A stretch of 13,708 bases of DNA, taken from DATJSJ01 sp035504175 (GTDB lineage: Bacteria; Pseudomonadota; Alphaproteobacteria; Acetobacterales; Acetobacteraceae). The stretch is from the NCBI GenBank assembly GCA_035504175.1, contig DATJSJ010000237.1, positions 1 through 13,708 on the forward strand, given 5' to 3'. Both the position numbers and the translations under genes were made by a program. Below the pieces are notes generated by a model that saw nothing but the letters and a program-made list of their open reading frames with translations, was not told where the DNA came from and searched no databases. Positions 1 to 9,169 of this stretch are shown here, in pieces; the first letter of the stretch is position 1; every line of letters starts with the position of its first letter.

Positions 1-303
1 CTGCGCCGCGCGCCACCGCCGCTCGCCGGCGATCAGCTCGAAAGCCGCCTCCACACCGTCGATCGGCCGCACCAGCAGCGGCTGCAGTACGCCCTTCTCG
101 CGCACCGACTGCGCCAGCGCCTCCAGCTCGTCCTCATTGAAGTGCCGGCGCGGCTGAAACGCGCCGGGCCGGATCAGCTCGATCGCCACCTCGCGCACCG
201 CGCCGTCCGCGTCCGCGCTGCCGCCCGCGTTCGCGCGTCCCTCCGTCTCGCCGAACAGCGCCGCAAGCCCGCGGCCGAGCGGTTGTCGCCGCGGGCTATT
301 CAT
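1..303 (-). CDS. parB: Chromosome partitioning protein ParB, N-terminal part (runs off the window)
   Basis: The first 101 codons of ParB, the CTP-dependent clamp that loads at parS and spreads on DNA near the origin. The gene leaves the window at base 1, so the helix-turn-helix and dimerisation domains are not visible. The start is ATG at 303–301 and overlaps the parA stop by 8 nt (ATGAATAG). Residues 4–17 carry the basic N-terminal motif (RRQPLGRGLAALFG), known in this family to stimulate the ParA ATPase. After a short Gly/Ala-rich linker the ParB/Srx fold begins at about residue 38 (VREVAIELIRPGAFQPRR). The GERRWRA motif at 93–99 is the CTP-binding arginine box. Family assignment is secure. 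The substrate parS sites lie about 1.4 kb away, upstream in the same operon. Confidence 0.95.
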   Translation of the reverse strand, partial: MNSPRRQPLGRGLAALFGETEGRANAGGSADADGAVREVAIELIRPGAFQPRRHFNEDELEALAQSVREKGVLQPLLVRPIDGVEAAFELIAGERRWRAAQ

Positions 304-1102
304 CGCCAAGCATCTCCGCCGCCAGGCTGACATAAGCCTGCGCGCCGGCGCAGCGCTGGTCGTAAACCAGCACCGGCACGCCGTGCGACGGCGCCTCCGA
401 AACGCGAACGTTTCTGGGAATCATTGTCTTATAGACTTTGTCGTGAAAATGCCCGCGGACGTCGGCGGCGACCTGTTCGCAGAGATTGTTGCGCCCGTCA
501 TACATGGTGAGCACCACGCCCTGCAACGCCAGCCGCGGGTTCAAGCCGCGCTGCACGCGCTCGACCGTCCCCATCAGCTGCGCCAGCCCGGCGAGGGCGT
601 AGAACTCGCATTGCAGCGGCACCAGCACGGCGTCGGCGGCGACCAGACCGTTGACGGTGAGCAGGCCGAGGCTTGGCGGGCAGTCGACGAGCACGAACGC
701 GAACCTGCCGTTGCGGATGGGTGCGAGTGAGTTGCGCAGTCGGGTCTCGCGGCTAGGTGTGCTGACCAGCTCGACCTCCGCGCCGGCGAGGTCGGCGTCG
801 GACGGGATGATCGATAAGTGGGGGATGCCGGAGGCGCGGATGACGGTCTCGGCTGGCACGCCGTCGATCAGCATGGCGTAGGTGCCCTGCCCGCGCGCGG
901 CGCGATCGACGCCGAGCCCGGTCGAGGCGTTGCCTTGGGGGTCGAGGTCGACCAGGAGCACGGGTTCGCCGGTGGCCGCGAGGGCGGTCGCGAGGTTGAC
1001 GGCGGTGGTGGTCTTGCCGACGCCGCCTTTCTGGTTGGCGATGGCGAGCACGCGACACCTGGTAGCGGCGGCGCGCAGGGTTCTCGGAGCGAGGTCAGAC
1101 AC
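296..1102 (-). CDS. parA: Chromosome partitioning ATPase ParA (Soj family)
   Basis: A ParA/MinD-type ATPase that binds DNA non-specifically as an ATP dimer and moves ParB–parS complexes apart. The deviant Walker A motif (NQKGGVGKTTT), the A' motif with its Asp (LLVDLDPQGNASTGLG) and Walker B (VLVDCPPSLGLLTVNGL) are all intact. The start is uncertain. I prefer GTG at 1102–1100, giving 268 residues with 16 before the conserved core, close to the short leader usual in the family. It overlaps the rsmG stop by 8 nt, the same overlap seen between parA and parB. An in-frame ATG at 1141 would give 281 residues and a 47-nt overlap. Neither start has a clear Shine–Dalgarno, which fits translational coupling to rsmG. 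Confidence 0.95.
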   Translation of the reverse strand: MSDLAPRTLRAAATRCRVLAIANQKGGVGKTTTAVNLATALAATGEPVLLVDLDPQGNASTGLGVDRAARGQGTYAMLIDGVPAETVIRASGIPHLSIIPSDADLAGAEVELVSTPSRETRLRNSLAPIRNGRFAFVLVDCPPSLGLLTVNGLVAADAVLVPLQCEFYALAGLAQLMGTVERVQRGLNPRLALQGVVLTMYDGRNNLCEQVAADVRGHFHDKVYKTMIPRNVRVSEAPSHGVPVLVYDQRCAGAQAYVSLAAEMLGDE

Positions 1103-1718
1103 GTCGGGGATCGGCGATGCGCAGGATGCTGGCTCCGGCATGAGTCGCGCTCGGGATGATGTCGAGCTGCATGTGCCAGGTTTTGCGCGCCTCGGCGATT
1201 TCGGCGGCGGCGGACTCGCCCTTCGGGAACAGGCAATAGCCGCCGGGGCTCAGCAGCGGCGCCGTCCAGGCGAGAAGCTGTGGCAAGGGTGCCAGCGCGC
1301 GCGCCGTCACCAGCTTGGCCGGCTCAAGATGCAGCGTCTCGATCCGGGTGGGATGAACAACAACATCGGCGCCGAGCAGGCGGGAGGCTTCACGCAGAAA
1401 GGCGGCCTTGCGGTGCTGGGCCTCAACCAGCTCCATGCGTAGCGGGCGCGCGAGCGCCAGAACCAGGCCCGGGATTCCTGCCCCGGAGCCCAGGTCGATG
1501 CCGCGTTCGACGGATGTGTCAATTAGTGGGATGAGCTGGAGCGCGTCGGCGATGTGCCGCTGCCAAATGTGGGGCAGATCGGCGGCAGCGATGAGATTCG
1601 TGCGTCCGTTCCACCGCCGCAGCAGCGCAGCGTAATCTTCCAGCCGCATCTCTGTTTCACGTGAAACACCGACCGCGATCGGGGCGGCCGTGTCAGCCAT
1701 GTGTTCCACGTGAAACAT
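1095..1718 (-). CDS. rsmG: 16S rRNA (guanine-527-N7)-methyltransferase RsmG (GidB)
   Basis: A SAM-dependent enzyme that makes m7G527 in 16S rRNA; in many bacteria its loss gives low-level streptomycin resistance. The protein has 207 residues, normal for the family. The SAM-binding loop is DLGSGAGIPG at 75–84, the conserved TARALAPL stretch is near 138–145, and FPKG follows at 164–167. The start ATG at 1718–1716 lies inside mnmG (26-nt overlap); a second Met at codon 7 (position 1700) is an alternative. Two peptide stretches are dictated by parS DNA: FHVEH (residues 2–6) and VSRET (18–22). They sit in the N-terminal tail before the fold begins, where such sequence is likely tolerated. The gene lies between mnmG and parA, as is usual near alphaproteobacterial origins. 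Confidence 0.95.
   Translation of the reverse strand: MFHVEHMADTAAPIAVGVSRETEMRLEDYAALLRRWNGRTNLIAAADLPHIWQRHIADALQLIPLIDTSVERGIDLGSGAGIPGLVLALARPLRMELVEAQHRKAAFLREASRLLGADVVVHPTRIETLHLEPAKLVTARALAPLPQLLAWTAPLLSPGGYCLFPKGESAAAEIAEARKTWHMQLDIIPSATHAGASILRIADPRRV
1653..1668. promoter_or_regulatory. parS: parS centromere-like site 1 (perfect palindrome)
   Basis: TGTTTCACGTGAAACA is the canonical 16-bp ParB-binding palindrome, matching the widely conserved consensus at every base. It lies inside rsmG and encodes Val-Ser-Arg-Glu-Thr (residues 18–22) on the minus strand. The parAB genes of the same operon supply its binding partners. Confidence 0.93.
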
Positions 1719-3498
1719 CCGGCGGCATCGCCCGCCCGTGCTTGCGCAGATAGGCGAGCAGCGCTGCCATTGCCGCCGGGGTGACGCCCGGGAGGCGGCT
1801 GGCTGAGCCAGCGGTTTCCGGCTGCGCGGAGGCCAGGCGGGTGCGGATCTCGGTGCTGAGGCCGGGGATCAGCGCGTAATCAATCGCTCCGTCGAGTTGC
1901 ACCTCGTCCAAGCGCCGAAGCTGCCCGAGTTCGCGCTGCTGGCGCTGGAGATAGCCGGCGTAGAGGGACTCGGCAGCGCGATACGCGTCGGCGCGCCGTC
2001 GCAATGCGGGTGAGAGCGAGAAAGCGCCATCGGCCGCCCTTTCACCCATCCTCTCACTGTCAGGGCCGCCTTCGACTGCAACCCGGAACGCGGAAAAGGC
2101 CCGCCGCCGCTCGGGGCCGATGCAGCCGAGCGCGATCCCCCGCTCCGTCAGCCGGACATCCGCATTGTCGGCCCGCAGCGTCAGCCGGTACTCCGCGCGG
2201 GAGGTGAACATGCGGTATGGCTCCGTCACCCCGCGCGACGTCAGGTCCTCGACCAGCACGCCGATATACGCGTCGGACCGGCTGAGGACGAGCGGCTCGC
2301 CGCTGCCGACGCGGCGGGCGGCGTTGATTCCCGCGACCAAGCCCTGCGCCGCGGCCTCCTCATAACCGGTCGTGCCGTTGATCTGGCCGGCGAGGAACAG
2401 CCCGCGAATGACGCGCAGCTCCAGGCTGGGCCGAAGCGCCCGCGGATCGACGAAATCGTACTCGATCGCGTAGCCGGGCCGCACCATGCGCGCCCGCTCC
2501 AGTCCGGGGATGCTCGCCAGCATCGCCGCCTGGACGTCCGCCGGCAGGCTGGTGGAAATGCCGTTCGGGTAGACAAGATCGCTGTCCAGCCCCTCAGGCT
2601 CGAGGAAGATCTGATGCCGCTCGCGGTCCGCGAAGCGCACCACCTTGTCCTCGATCGACGGGCAGTAGCGTGGACCGACGCCCGTGATCCCGCCGCCGTA
2701 GATCGCCGAGCGATGCAGATTGGCCCGGATCAGCGCATGCGTCTCCGGCCGCGTATGGGTGATGCGGCAGGCGATCTGCGGGTTGGCGATCGCCGCGGTG
2801 AGCAAGCTGAACGGCTCCGGCTCGGCATCCGGCGGATCGGGGTCCAGCGCCTCCCAGTCGATGCTGTCGCGCGCCAGGCGCGGCGGCGTGCCGGTCTTGA
2901 GTCGTCCCATCGGCAAATCCAGCGCCGCCAGCCGGCGCGCCAGCCCGATCGAGGGCGCCTCGCCGACACGGCCTCCCGCCACCTGCTCGCTGCCGACATG
3001 AATGACGCCGCGCAGGAACGTACCGGTGGTGAGCACTGCCGCGCCACAGGCCAAGCGCTCTCCGGCCGCGGTGATCACCGCCCGCAAGCGCCCATCGCGA
3101 TCGCAGTCGAGATCCTCGGCCGCGCCTTCGCGGATCTCCAGGCCCGGCGTCGCCGCCAATAACGCCTGGGTCGCCTGTCGATACAGCGCCCGGTCGGCCT
3201 GCGCCCGCGGCCCGCGCACCGCCGGCCCCTTGCTGCGGTTCAGCAGCTTGAAATGAATGCCCGCGGCATCGGCGGCGCGGCCCATCAACCCATCCAGCGC
3301 GTCGATCTCCCGCACCAGGTGGCCCTTGCCAATGCCCCCGATCGCCGGGTTGCAGGACATCGCCCCGATCGTGTCCTGCCGATGCGTCAGCAGCAGCGTC
3401 CGTGCGCCCATGCGCGCCGCTGCGGCCGCGGCCTCACAGCCGGCATGGCCGCCGCCAATCACGATCACGTCGTAGCTAAGTCCATCCCCTGGGGCCAT
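1693..3498 (-). CDS. mnmG: tRNA uridine-34 5-carboxymethylaminomethyl synthesis enzyme MnmG (GidA)
   Basis: The FAD-dependent partner of MnmE. Together they install (carboxymethyl)aminomethyl groups on wobble U34 using methylene-tetrahydrofolate, GTP, NADH and glycine or ammonium. The chosen ATG (3498–3496) gives 601 residues and starts 16 nt after the mnmE stop, with AGGGGAAG upstream. The open frame extends to 3675, but that part is the mnmE C-terminus in another frame. The dinucleotide-binding motif GGGHAG is at 15–20. The conserved GIGKGHLVREID is at 55–66, KTGTPPR at 201–207 and GPRYCP with the conserved Cys at about 279. The helical C-terminal MnmE/tRNA-binding domain ends in IPGLSTEIRTRLASAQPETAG-type sequence. 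The last residues (VSRGT) are written by parS site 2. Confidence 0.97.
   Translation of the reverse strand: MAPGDGLSYDVIVIGGGHAGCEAAAAAARMGARTLLLTHRQDTIGAMSCNPAIGGIGKGHLVREIDALDGLMGRAADAAGIHFKLLNRSKGPAVRGPRAQADRALYRQATQALLAATPGLEIREGAAEDLDCDRDGRLRAVITAAGERLACGAAVLTTGTFLRGVIHVGSEQVAGGRVGEAPSIGLARRLAALDLPMGRLKTGTPPRLARDSIDWEALDPDPPDAEPEPFSLLTAAIANPQIACRITHTRPETHALIRANLHRSAIYGGGITGVGPRYCPSIEDKVVRFADRERHQIFLEPEGLDSDLVYPNGISTSLPADVQAAMLASIPGLERARMVRPGYAIEYDFVDPRALRPSLELRVIRGLFLAGQINGTTGYEEAAAQGLVAGINAARRVGSGEPLVLSRSDAYIGVLVEDLTSRGVTEPYRMFTSRAEYRLTLRADNADVRLTERGIALGCIGPERRRAFSAFRVAVEGGPDSERMGERAADGAFSLSPALRRRADAYRAAESLYAGYLQRQQRELGQLRRLDEVQLDGAIDYALIPGLSTEIRTRLASAQPETAGSASRLPGVTPAAMAALLAYLRKHGRAMPPDVSRGTHG
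1702..1717. promoter_or_regulatory. parS: parS site 2, at the mnmG/rsmG overlap
   Basis: TGTTCCACGTGAAACA differs from the perfect palindrome at one base (position 5), a substitution common in natural parS sites. Its centre is 49 bp from that of site 1. It covers the last codons of mnmG (read as VSRGT) and all but the first base of the rsmG start region (ATG then FHVEH), so one protein-binding site is written through two overlapping reading frames. Confidence 0.9.
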
Positions 3499-3514
3499 GC
3501 CGGCGCCGCTTCCC

Positions 3515-4870
3515 CTACTTGCCGATGCAGAATCGGCTGAAGATCGAGTCGAGTATATCCTCGACATCGACCGCGCCGGTGATTCGTCCGAGATGCCGCG
3601 TCGCTTGGCGCAGATGCTCGGCGCGCAACTCCGGCAGGGCCGCGTCCGGCAGCTCCGCCAGCGCCGCCGCGGCATCGGTCAGCTCGGCGCGATGCCGCGC
3701 CCGGGTCAGCGGCGGCGGACCCGCCGCCGCGAGCAGCTCCCGCGCCGCCGCGGCCAGGTGCTCGCGCAACACCGCCAATCCGGCGCCGGTGCGGGCGCTG
3801 ACGCCGAGCGCGCCCGGCGGCGGCAGCGCGAGATCGATTTTGTTCACCACCGCCAGCCGCCCCGCCGCCCCGTCACCCGGCACACCGTCGCCGAGCGCAT
3901 CCTCCGCCGGCCCCATCCCTGGCTCGGAGACCGCCAGCACCAGGTCGGCCGCGCCCGCCCGGGCGCGCGCCCGCCGCACCCCCTCCGCCTCCACCGGATC
4001 ATCGGTGTCGCGCAGCCCGGCCGTATCCACCAAAGTCACCGGGATGCCGTCGAGATCGAGCCGCGCCTCGACCGGATCCCGCGTGGTGCCGGGCACCGGT
4101 GAAACGATGGCCACGTCGCGACCGGCCAATGCGTTGATAAGACTCGATTTTCCGACATTGGGTGGCCCCGTCACGGCGATCACCAGCCCATCCCGCAGCC
4201 GCTCGCCGCGGCCACCGTCGTCGAGATGCGCAGCGATCTCCGCCCGCAGCGCCGCAACCTCACGCAACAGATGCCGGTCCACCGCCTCGGGCAGATCCTC
4301 GTCCGGGAAGTCGATCAGCGCCTCCTGGTCGGCGAGCAGCGCCCGCAGCCGCTCCGACCAGCCGCGATAGAGCTCGCCGAGCGCACCCTCCATCTGCCGC
4401 AGCGCCTGGCGCCGCTGCGCCGCGGTGTCGGCCTCGACCAGGTCGGCCACCGCCTCCGCCTCCAGCAGATCCATCCGGCCATTGAGGAAGGCGCGGCGGC
4501 TGAACTCCCCCGCCGCGGCCGGCCGCGCGCCGAGCGCGACCAGGGCCTCGGCGACCGCCGCATACACGGCCGGACTGCCGTGCAGATGCAGCTCGGCGCA
4601 ATCCTCGCCTGTATGCGTGCGTGGCCCGGGCAGCCACAGCACCAGCCCGTGATCCAGCGCCTCGCCATCCGCCGCGCGGATCGCGCGCAGCGCCGCCCGC
4701 CGCGGCGGCGGCAACCGGCCGCACAGCGCCGCCAGGGCCGGCCCGCTGCGAGGCCCGCTCAGCCGCATCACCGCGACCGCAGCGCGCCCGGCGCCGCTCG
4801 CGATCGCGAAGATCGTGTCCTCGGCGACCACGCCCGACGCCGGCCGGTCCAGCATCGCCCCCGCCGTCAT
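3515..4870 (-). CDS. mnmE: tRNA modification GTPase MnmE (TrmE/ThdF)
   Basis: A dimeric, K+-dependent GTPase that works with MnmG on wobble U34 of tRNAs. The ATG at 4870 overlaps the ferredoxin stop as ATGA and gives 451 residues, normal for MnmE; the in-frame extension to 4993 lies over the ferredoxin gene. Domain order is an N-terminal folate-binding domain (about 15–130), a helical domain, and a G domain inserted from about 225 to 385. The G motifs are complete: P-loop GPPNVGKSS (235–243), TTRD in switch I (262–265), DTAG (282–285) and NKID (343–346). The invariant C-terminal FCIGK (447–451) carries the conserved Cys448. It forms a functional pair with mnmG immediately downstream. Confidence 0.97.
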   Translation of the reverse strand: MTAGAMLDRPASGVVAEDTIFAIASGAGRAAVAVMRLSGPRSGPALAALCGRLPPPRRAALRAIRAADGEALDHGLVLWLPGPRTHTGEDCAELHLHGSPAVYAAVAEALVALGARPAAAGEFSRRAFLNGRMDLLEAEAVADLVEADTAAQRRQALRQMEGALGELYRGWSERLRALLADQEALIDFPDEDLPEAVDRHLLREVAALRAEIAAHLDDGGRGERLRDGLVIAVTGPPNVGKSSLINALAGRDVAIVSPVPGTTRDPVEARLDLDGIPVTLVDTAGLRDTDDPVEAEGVRRARARAGAADLVLAVSEPGMGPAEDALGDGVPGDGAAGRLAVVNKIDLALPPPGALGVSARTGAGLAVLREHLAAAARELLAAAGPPPLTRARHRAELTDAAAALAELPDAALPELRAEHLRQATRHLGRITGAVDVEDILDSIFSRFCIGK

Positions 4871-5235
4871 TCCACCGGCAGCAGCAGCGCCCGGGCGCGC
4901 CCGCCGCCCAGCACATGCTCGCGCAGCACGGTCTCGATATCCTCGGTCGAGCCGATCCGGTACCACACGCCCTCGGGATAGATCACCAGGCACGGCCCGT
5001 GCTCGCAGCGATCGAGGCAGCCGGCGGTGTTCACGCGGCTGCGCGGAATGCCGAGCTCCTTCATCCGCGCCTTAAGATAGTCGCGCAGCCGCTCGGACCC
5101 CTTCTCGGCGCAGGAACCGCGCGGATGCCCGTCGGGCCGGCGGTTGCAGCAGACGAACAGGTGCAGGTCAAAATGCAGCGGCGGATCATCCGCCCGGCGC
5201 TCGCGCCCCCTCGCCTTCACGTCGTTCTCGCTCAT
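4867..5235 (-). CDS. Thioredoxin-like [2Fe-2S] ferredoxin
   Basis: A small (122 residues) soluble protein of the thioredoxin-fold [2Fe-2S] ferredoxin family, related to Aquifex and Clostridium pasteurianum ferredoxins and to the NuoE-type cluster domain. The likely ligands fit the family pattern: Cys29 or Cys30, then Cys42, and a CLDRC (C-x3-C) pair at 73 and 77. An extra Cys is at 82 in the CEHGPC loop. The sequence GPCLVIYPEGVWY after the last ligands is typical. I chose the ATG at 5235; an upstream Met at 5301 would add 22 low-complexity residues and leave only 32 bp to the divergent gene. The partner is unknown. It is the first gene of the mnmE operon and its stop overlaps the mnmE start (ATGA), so it is probably co-translated. 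Confidence 0.88.
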   Translation of the reverse strand: MSENDVKARGRERRADDPPLHFDLHLFVCCNRRPDGHPRGSCAEKGSERLRDYLKARMKELGIPRSRVNTAGCLDRCEHGPCLVIYPEGVWYRIGSTEDIETVLREHVLGGGRARALLLPVE

Positions 5236-5333
5236 GTCGTTCGGCAAGGATCCCTCTCCGTTCGGCAATCGTCGCTCGACACCCCGGCCGGCGCCGCCCA
5301 TCTGACCGGCAGCCGCATCGCGAGGATCCTTCC
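5236..5333. promoter_or_regulatory. Divergent promoter region between ferredoxin and yyaL, with paired repeats
   Basis: These 98 bp must hold the 5' signals of both divergent transcripts. Visible here are a 10-bp direct repeat CGTTCGGCAA at 5238–5247 and 5259–5268, spaced 21 bp (two helical turns), and an inverted pair AAGGATCC (5246–5253) and GGATCCTT (5324–5331). The latter supplies the AGGA-type ribosome binding site of yyaL and a weaker, more distant one for the ferredoxin. I cannot assign convincing −35/−10 boxes. The role as operator is inference. Confidence 0.4.
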
Positions 5334-7357
<2,024 letters not shown>

Positions 7358-7358
<1 letters not shown>

Positions 7359-7505
7359 AGGCCAGGGGGCTCTGCCCCTGGACCCCCGCTGGGGGCAGCG
7401 CCCCCAGACCCGCAAGACGAATGGGAGTCTGGGCCCTCAGGCCCGAGCGGCGGGTTCCCATCTCGCTCGCGCGATGGGGCCCGTCCAGGGCGGAGCCCTG
7501 GCCTT
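7358..7505. repeat. Degenerate copy of a modular inverted-repeat element (REP/BIME-like)
   Basis: The element starts on the last base of the yyaL stop codon. Its left unit (7358–7389) matches 13499–13531 apart from one missing C. Stem-loop 1 is CCAGGGG/CCCCTGG (7362–7381). After the shared linker ACCCCCGC comes stem-loop 2, CTGGGGGC/GCCCCCAG with an AGC loop (7389–7407). On the right, 7476–7505 is a diverged reverse-complement unit with stem CCAGGGC/GCCCTGG and a GGA loop (7485–7501), ending in GGCCTT, the inverse of the left AAGGCC. The interior also holds GGGCCCTCAGGCCC and a CCCATC/GATGGG pair. It may act as a transcription terminator or mRNA 3' stabiliser for yyaL; no U-tract follows the stems. 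Confidence 0.75.
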
Positions 7506-7561
7506 GACAGCGCCGCCCCCCGGGTCTGCCATCCGCCGCCGCTTCCTCGTCAGGATGTCCC

Positions 7562-8068
7562 GTGCCCTGCCTCTCCCTCCACACCCCGATTGGTGCCGTC
7601 ACCGTCTCCGAGGAGAACGGCCGCATCGTGGCGCTGGACTGGGGCTGGGCCCGCGACCAGGACGAGACGCCGCTGCTGATTCGCGCCCGTGACGCGCTGA
7701 ATGCCTATTTCGACGGGGCTCGCTTCGCCTTCGACTTGCCGCTCGATCCGCCGGGCACCACCTACCGCCGCCGCGTCTGGGAGGCGATGTGCCGCATCCC
7801 GGCCGGCGCCACGCGCAGCTACGGCGAGATCGCCTCAGCCGCGGGCGGCAGCGCCCGCTCCGTCGGCCAGGCCTGCGGCAGCAACCCGATCCCAATCCTC
7901 ATCCCGTGCCATCGCGTCCTCGGCAGCAGCGGGCTCGGCGGATATTCCGGCGGCGAGGGCCTGGCAACGAAGCGGTATCTGCTGGCGTTGGAGCGGCGCA
8001 TCGCGACGCAGGAATCGCTGGCCCTCCCCGCCGGAAAGCCGGACTGCGCGCCCCCGGTCGCGGGCTGA
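7562..8068 (+). CDS. ogt: Methylated-DNA–[protein]-cysteine S-methyltransferase (O6-alkylguanine repair)
   Basis: A suicide repair enzyme that moves the alkyl group from O6-methylguanine (or O4-methylthymine) to its own cysteine. At 168 residues it is a stand-alone Ogt/AGT without the Ada regulatory domain. The active-site motif PCHRV has its Cys at 116, preceded by NPIPILI and followed by the SSGLGGYSGG loop. The DNA-binding helix segment SYGEIASAAGGSARSVGQACGSN holds the Arg finger (probably Arg99). GTG at 7562 is the best start: AGGAT ends 5 nt upstream and the N-terminus aligns with the family; the ATG at 7555 is in another frame. It has its own 5' region after the repeat element and may be transcribed separately. 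Confidence 0.93.
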   Translation: MPCLSLHTPIGAVTVSEENGRIVALDWGWARDQDETPLLIRARDALNAYFDGARFAFDLPLDPPGTTYRRRVWEAMCRIPAGATRSYGEIASAAGGSARSVGQACGSNPIPILIPCHRVLGSSGLGGYSGGEGLATKRYLLALERRIATQESLALPAGKPDCAPPVAG

Positions 8069-8194
8069 TATGGCCCGCAACGCCGTGCGCGCCGATCAAG
8101 CCGGCCGGGTCCGCCCGGGCGGGGATGCGACCAGACCCGCGTCGCGCAGCGCGCTGCCCCCGGCGGCGGCGACCGCGTCACCACGGAGATCCCG

Positions 8195-9169
8195 ATGACG
8201 AAGGCTATTCGGATTCACCAGTCGGGCGGTCCCGAGGTGATGCAGTGGGAGGACGTGCCAACGCCCGAACCGGGTCCCGGCGAGGCACTGCTGAAGCAGG
8301 AGGCGATCGGCCTCAACTACGTCGACATCTACTTCCGCAACGGCCTCTACAAGGCGGCCTTGCTGCCGACGGGGCTGGGTATGGAGGCAGCGGGCATCGT
8401 CGCCGCGATCGGCCCTGGCGTCAGCGAGGTCGCGGTGGGCGACCGCGTCGCCTACGCCTCGGCGCCGGTCGGCGCCTATGCGACCGCCCGCGTCATGCCG
8501 GCCGACCGGCTGGTGCGCCTGCCCGACGGGATCGATTTCGTCACCGCCGCGGGGATGATGCTGCAAGGCCTGACCGCGCAATACCTGCTGCGGCGAACGC
8601 ATCCGGTGCACTCGGGCGAGCCGATCCTGGTGCATGCCGCGGCCGGAGGCGTCGGACTGATCATGTGCCAATGGGGGCGGCACCTCGGCGCGCATGTCCT
8701 CGGAGTCGTTTCCACCGAGGAGAAAGCCGAGCTGGCGATGGCCAACGGCGCCGCCGAGGTCATCGTCGGCTATGCCGACCTGCCGGCCGAGGTGAAGCGC
8801 CGCACCGGCGGCGCCATGGTGCCTGTCGTGTATGACAGCATCGGCCGCGACACATTTGCCGCCAGCCTGGATTGCCTGGCGCCGCTCGGGTTGCTGGTCA
8901 GCTATGGCAGCGCCTCCGGCCCGGTGCCGCCGTTCGAACTCGGCCTGCTGGCGGCCAAGGGCAGCCTGTTCCTCACCCGGCCGACACTTGCCACCTATAC
9001 CGCCAGGCGCGCCGACCTGGAGCACGCCGCGGCCGAGCTGTTCGACGTGGTGCTGAGCGGTGCCGTGCAGATTCGTGTCAATCAGACCTTCCCGCTGCGC
9101 GACGCGGCGGCCGCGCATGCCGCGATCGAGGCGCGCAAGACGACCGGCAGCACGGTTCTCCTGCCGTGA
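8195..9169 (+). CDS. NADPH:quinone reductase-like zinc-independent medium-chain dehydrogenase
   Basis: A 324-residue member of the quinone oxidoreductase branch of the medium-chain dehydrogenase/reductase superfamily (QorA-like). The N-terminal GroES-like domain contains GLNYVDIYFRNGLY at 39–52 and LPTGLGMEAAGIV, the usual QOR signatures. The nucleotide-binding AAAGGVG is at 148–154. The zinc ligands of alcohol dehydrogenases are absent, as expected for this branch. It probably reduces quinones or alpha,beta-unsaturated carbonyls with NADPH; the substrate cannot be told from sequence. CGGAG lies about 7 nt before the ATG. Its stop overlaps the GTG start of the MFS exporter, so the two are probably co-expressed. 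A 126-bp gap with no evident feature separates it from ogt. Confidence 0.9.
   Translation: MTKAIRIHQSGGPEVMQWEDVPTPEPGPGEALLKQEAIGLNYVDIYFRNGLYKAALLPTGLGMEAAGIVAAIGPGVSEVAVGDRVAYASAPVGAYATARVMPADRLVRLPDGIDFVTAAGMMLQGLTAQYLLRRTHPVHSGEPILVHAAAGGVGLIMCQWGRHLGAHVLGVVSTEEKAELAMANGAAEVIVGYADLPAEVKRRTGGAMVPVVYDSIGRDTFAASLDCLAPLGLLVSYGSASGPVPPFELGLLAAKGSLFLTRPTLATYTARRADLEHAAAELFDVVLSGAVQIRVNQTFPLRDAAAAHAAIEARKTTGSTVLLP

Noticed and set aside
3499..3675. Upstream extension of mnmG by 59 codons
   Set aside because: The extra residues are the out-of-frame mnmE C-terminus (Arg/Ser-rich); the FAD motif begins 10 residues after the ATG at 3498, as in the family.
4871..4993. Upstream extension of mnmE by 41 codons
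   Set aside because: It overlaps the ferredoxin coding region and adds Arg-rich sequence; the ATGA overlap start gives the normal MnmE length.
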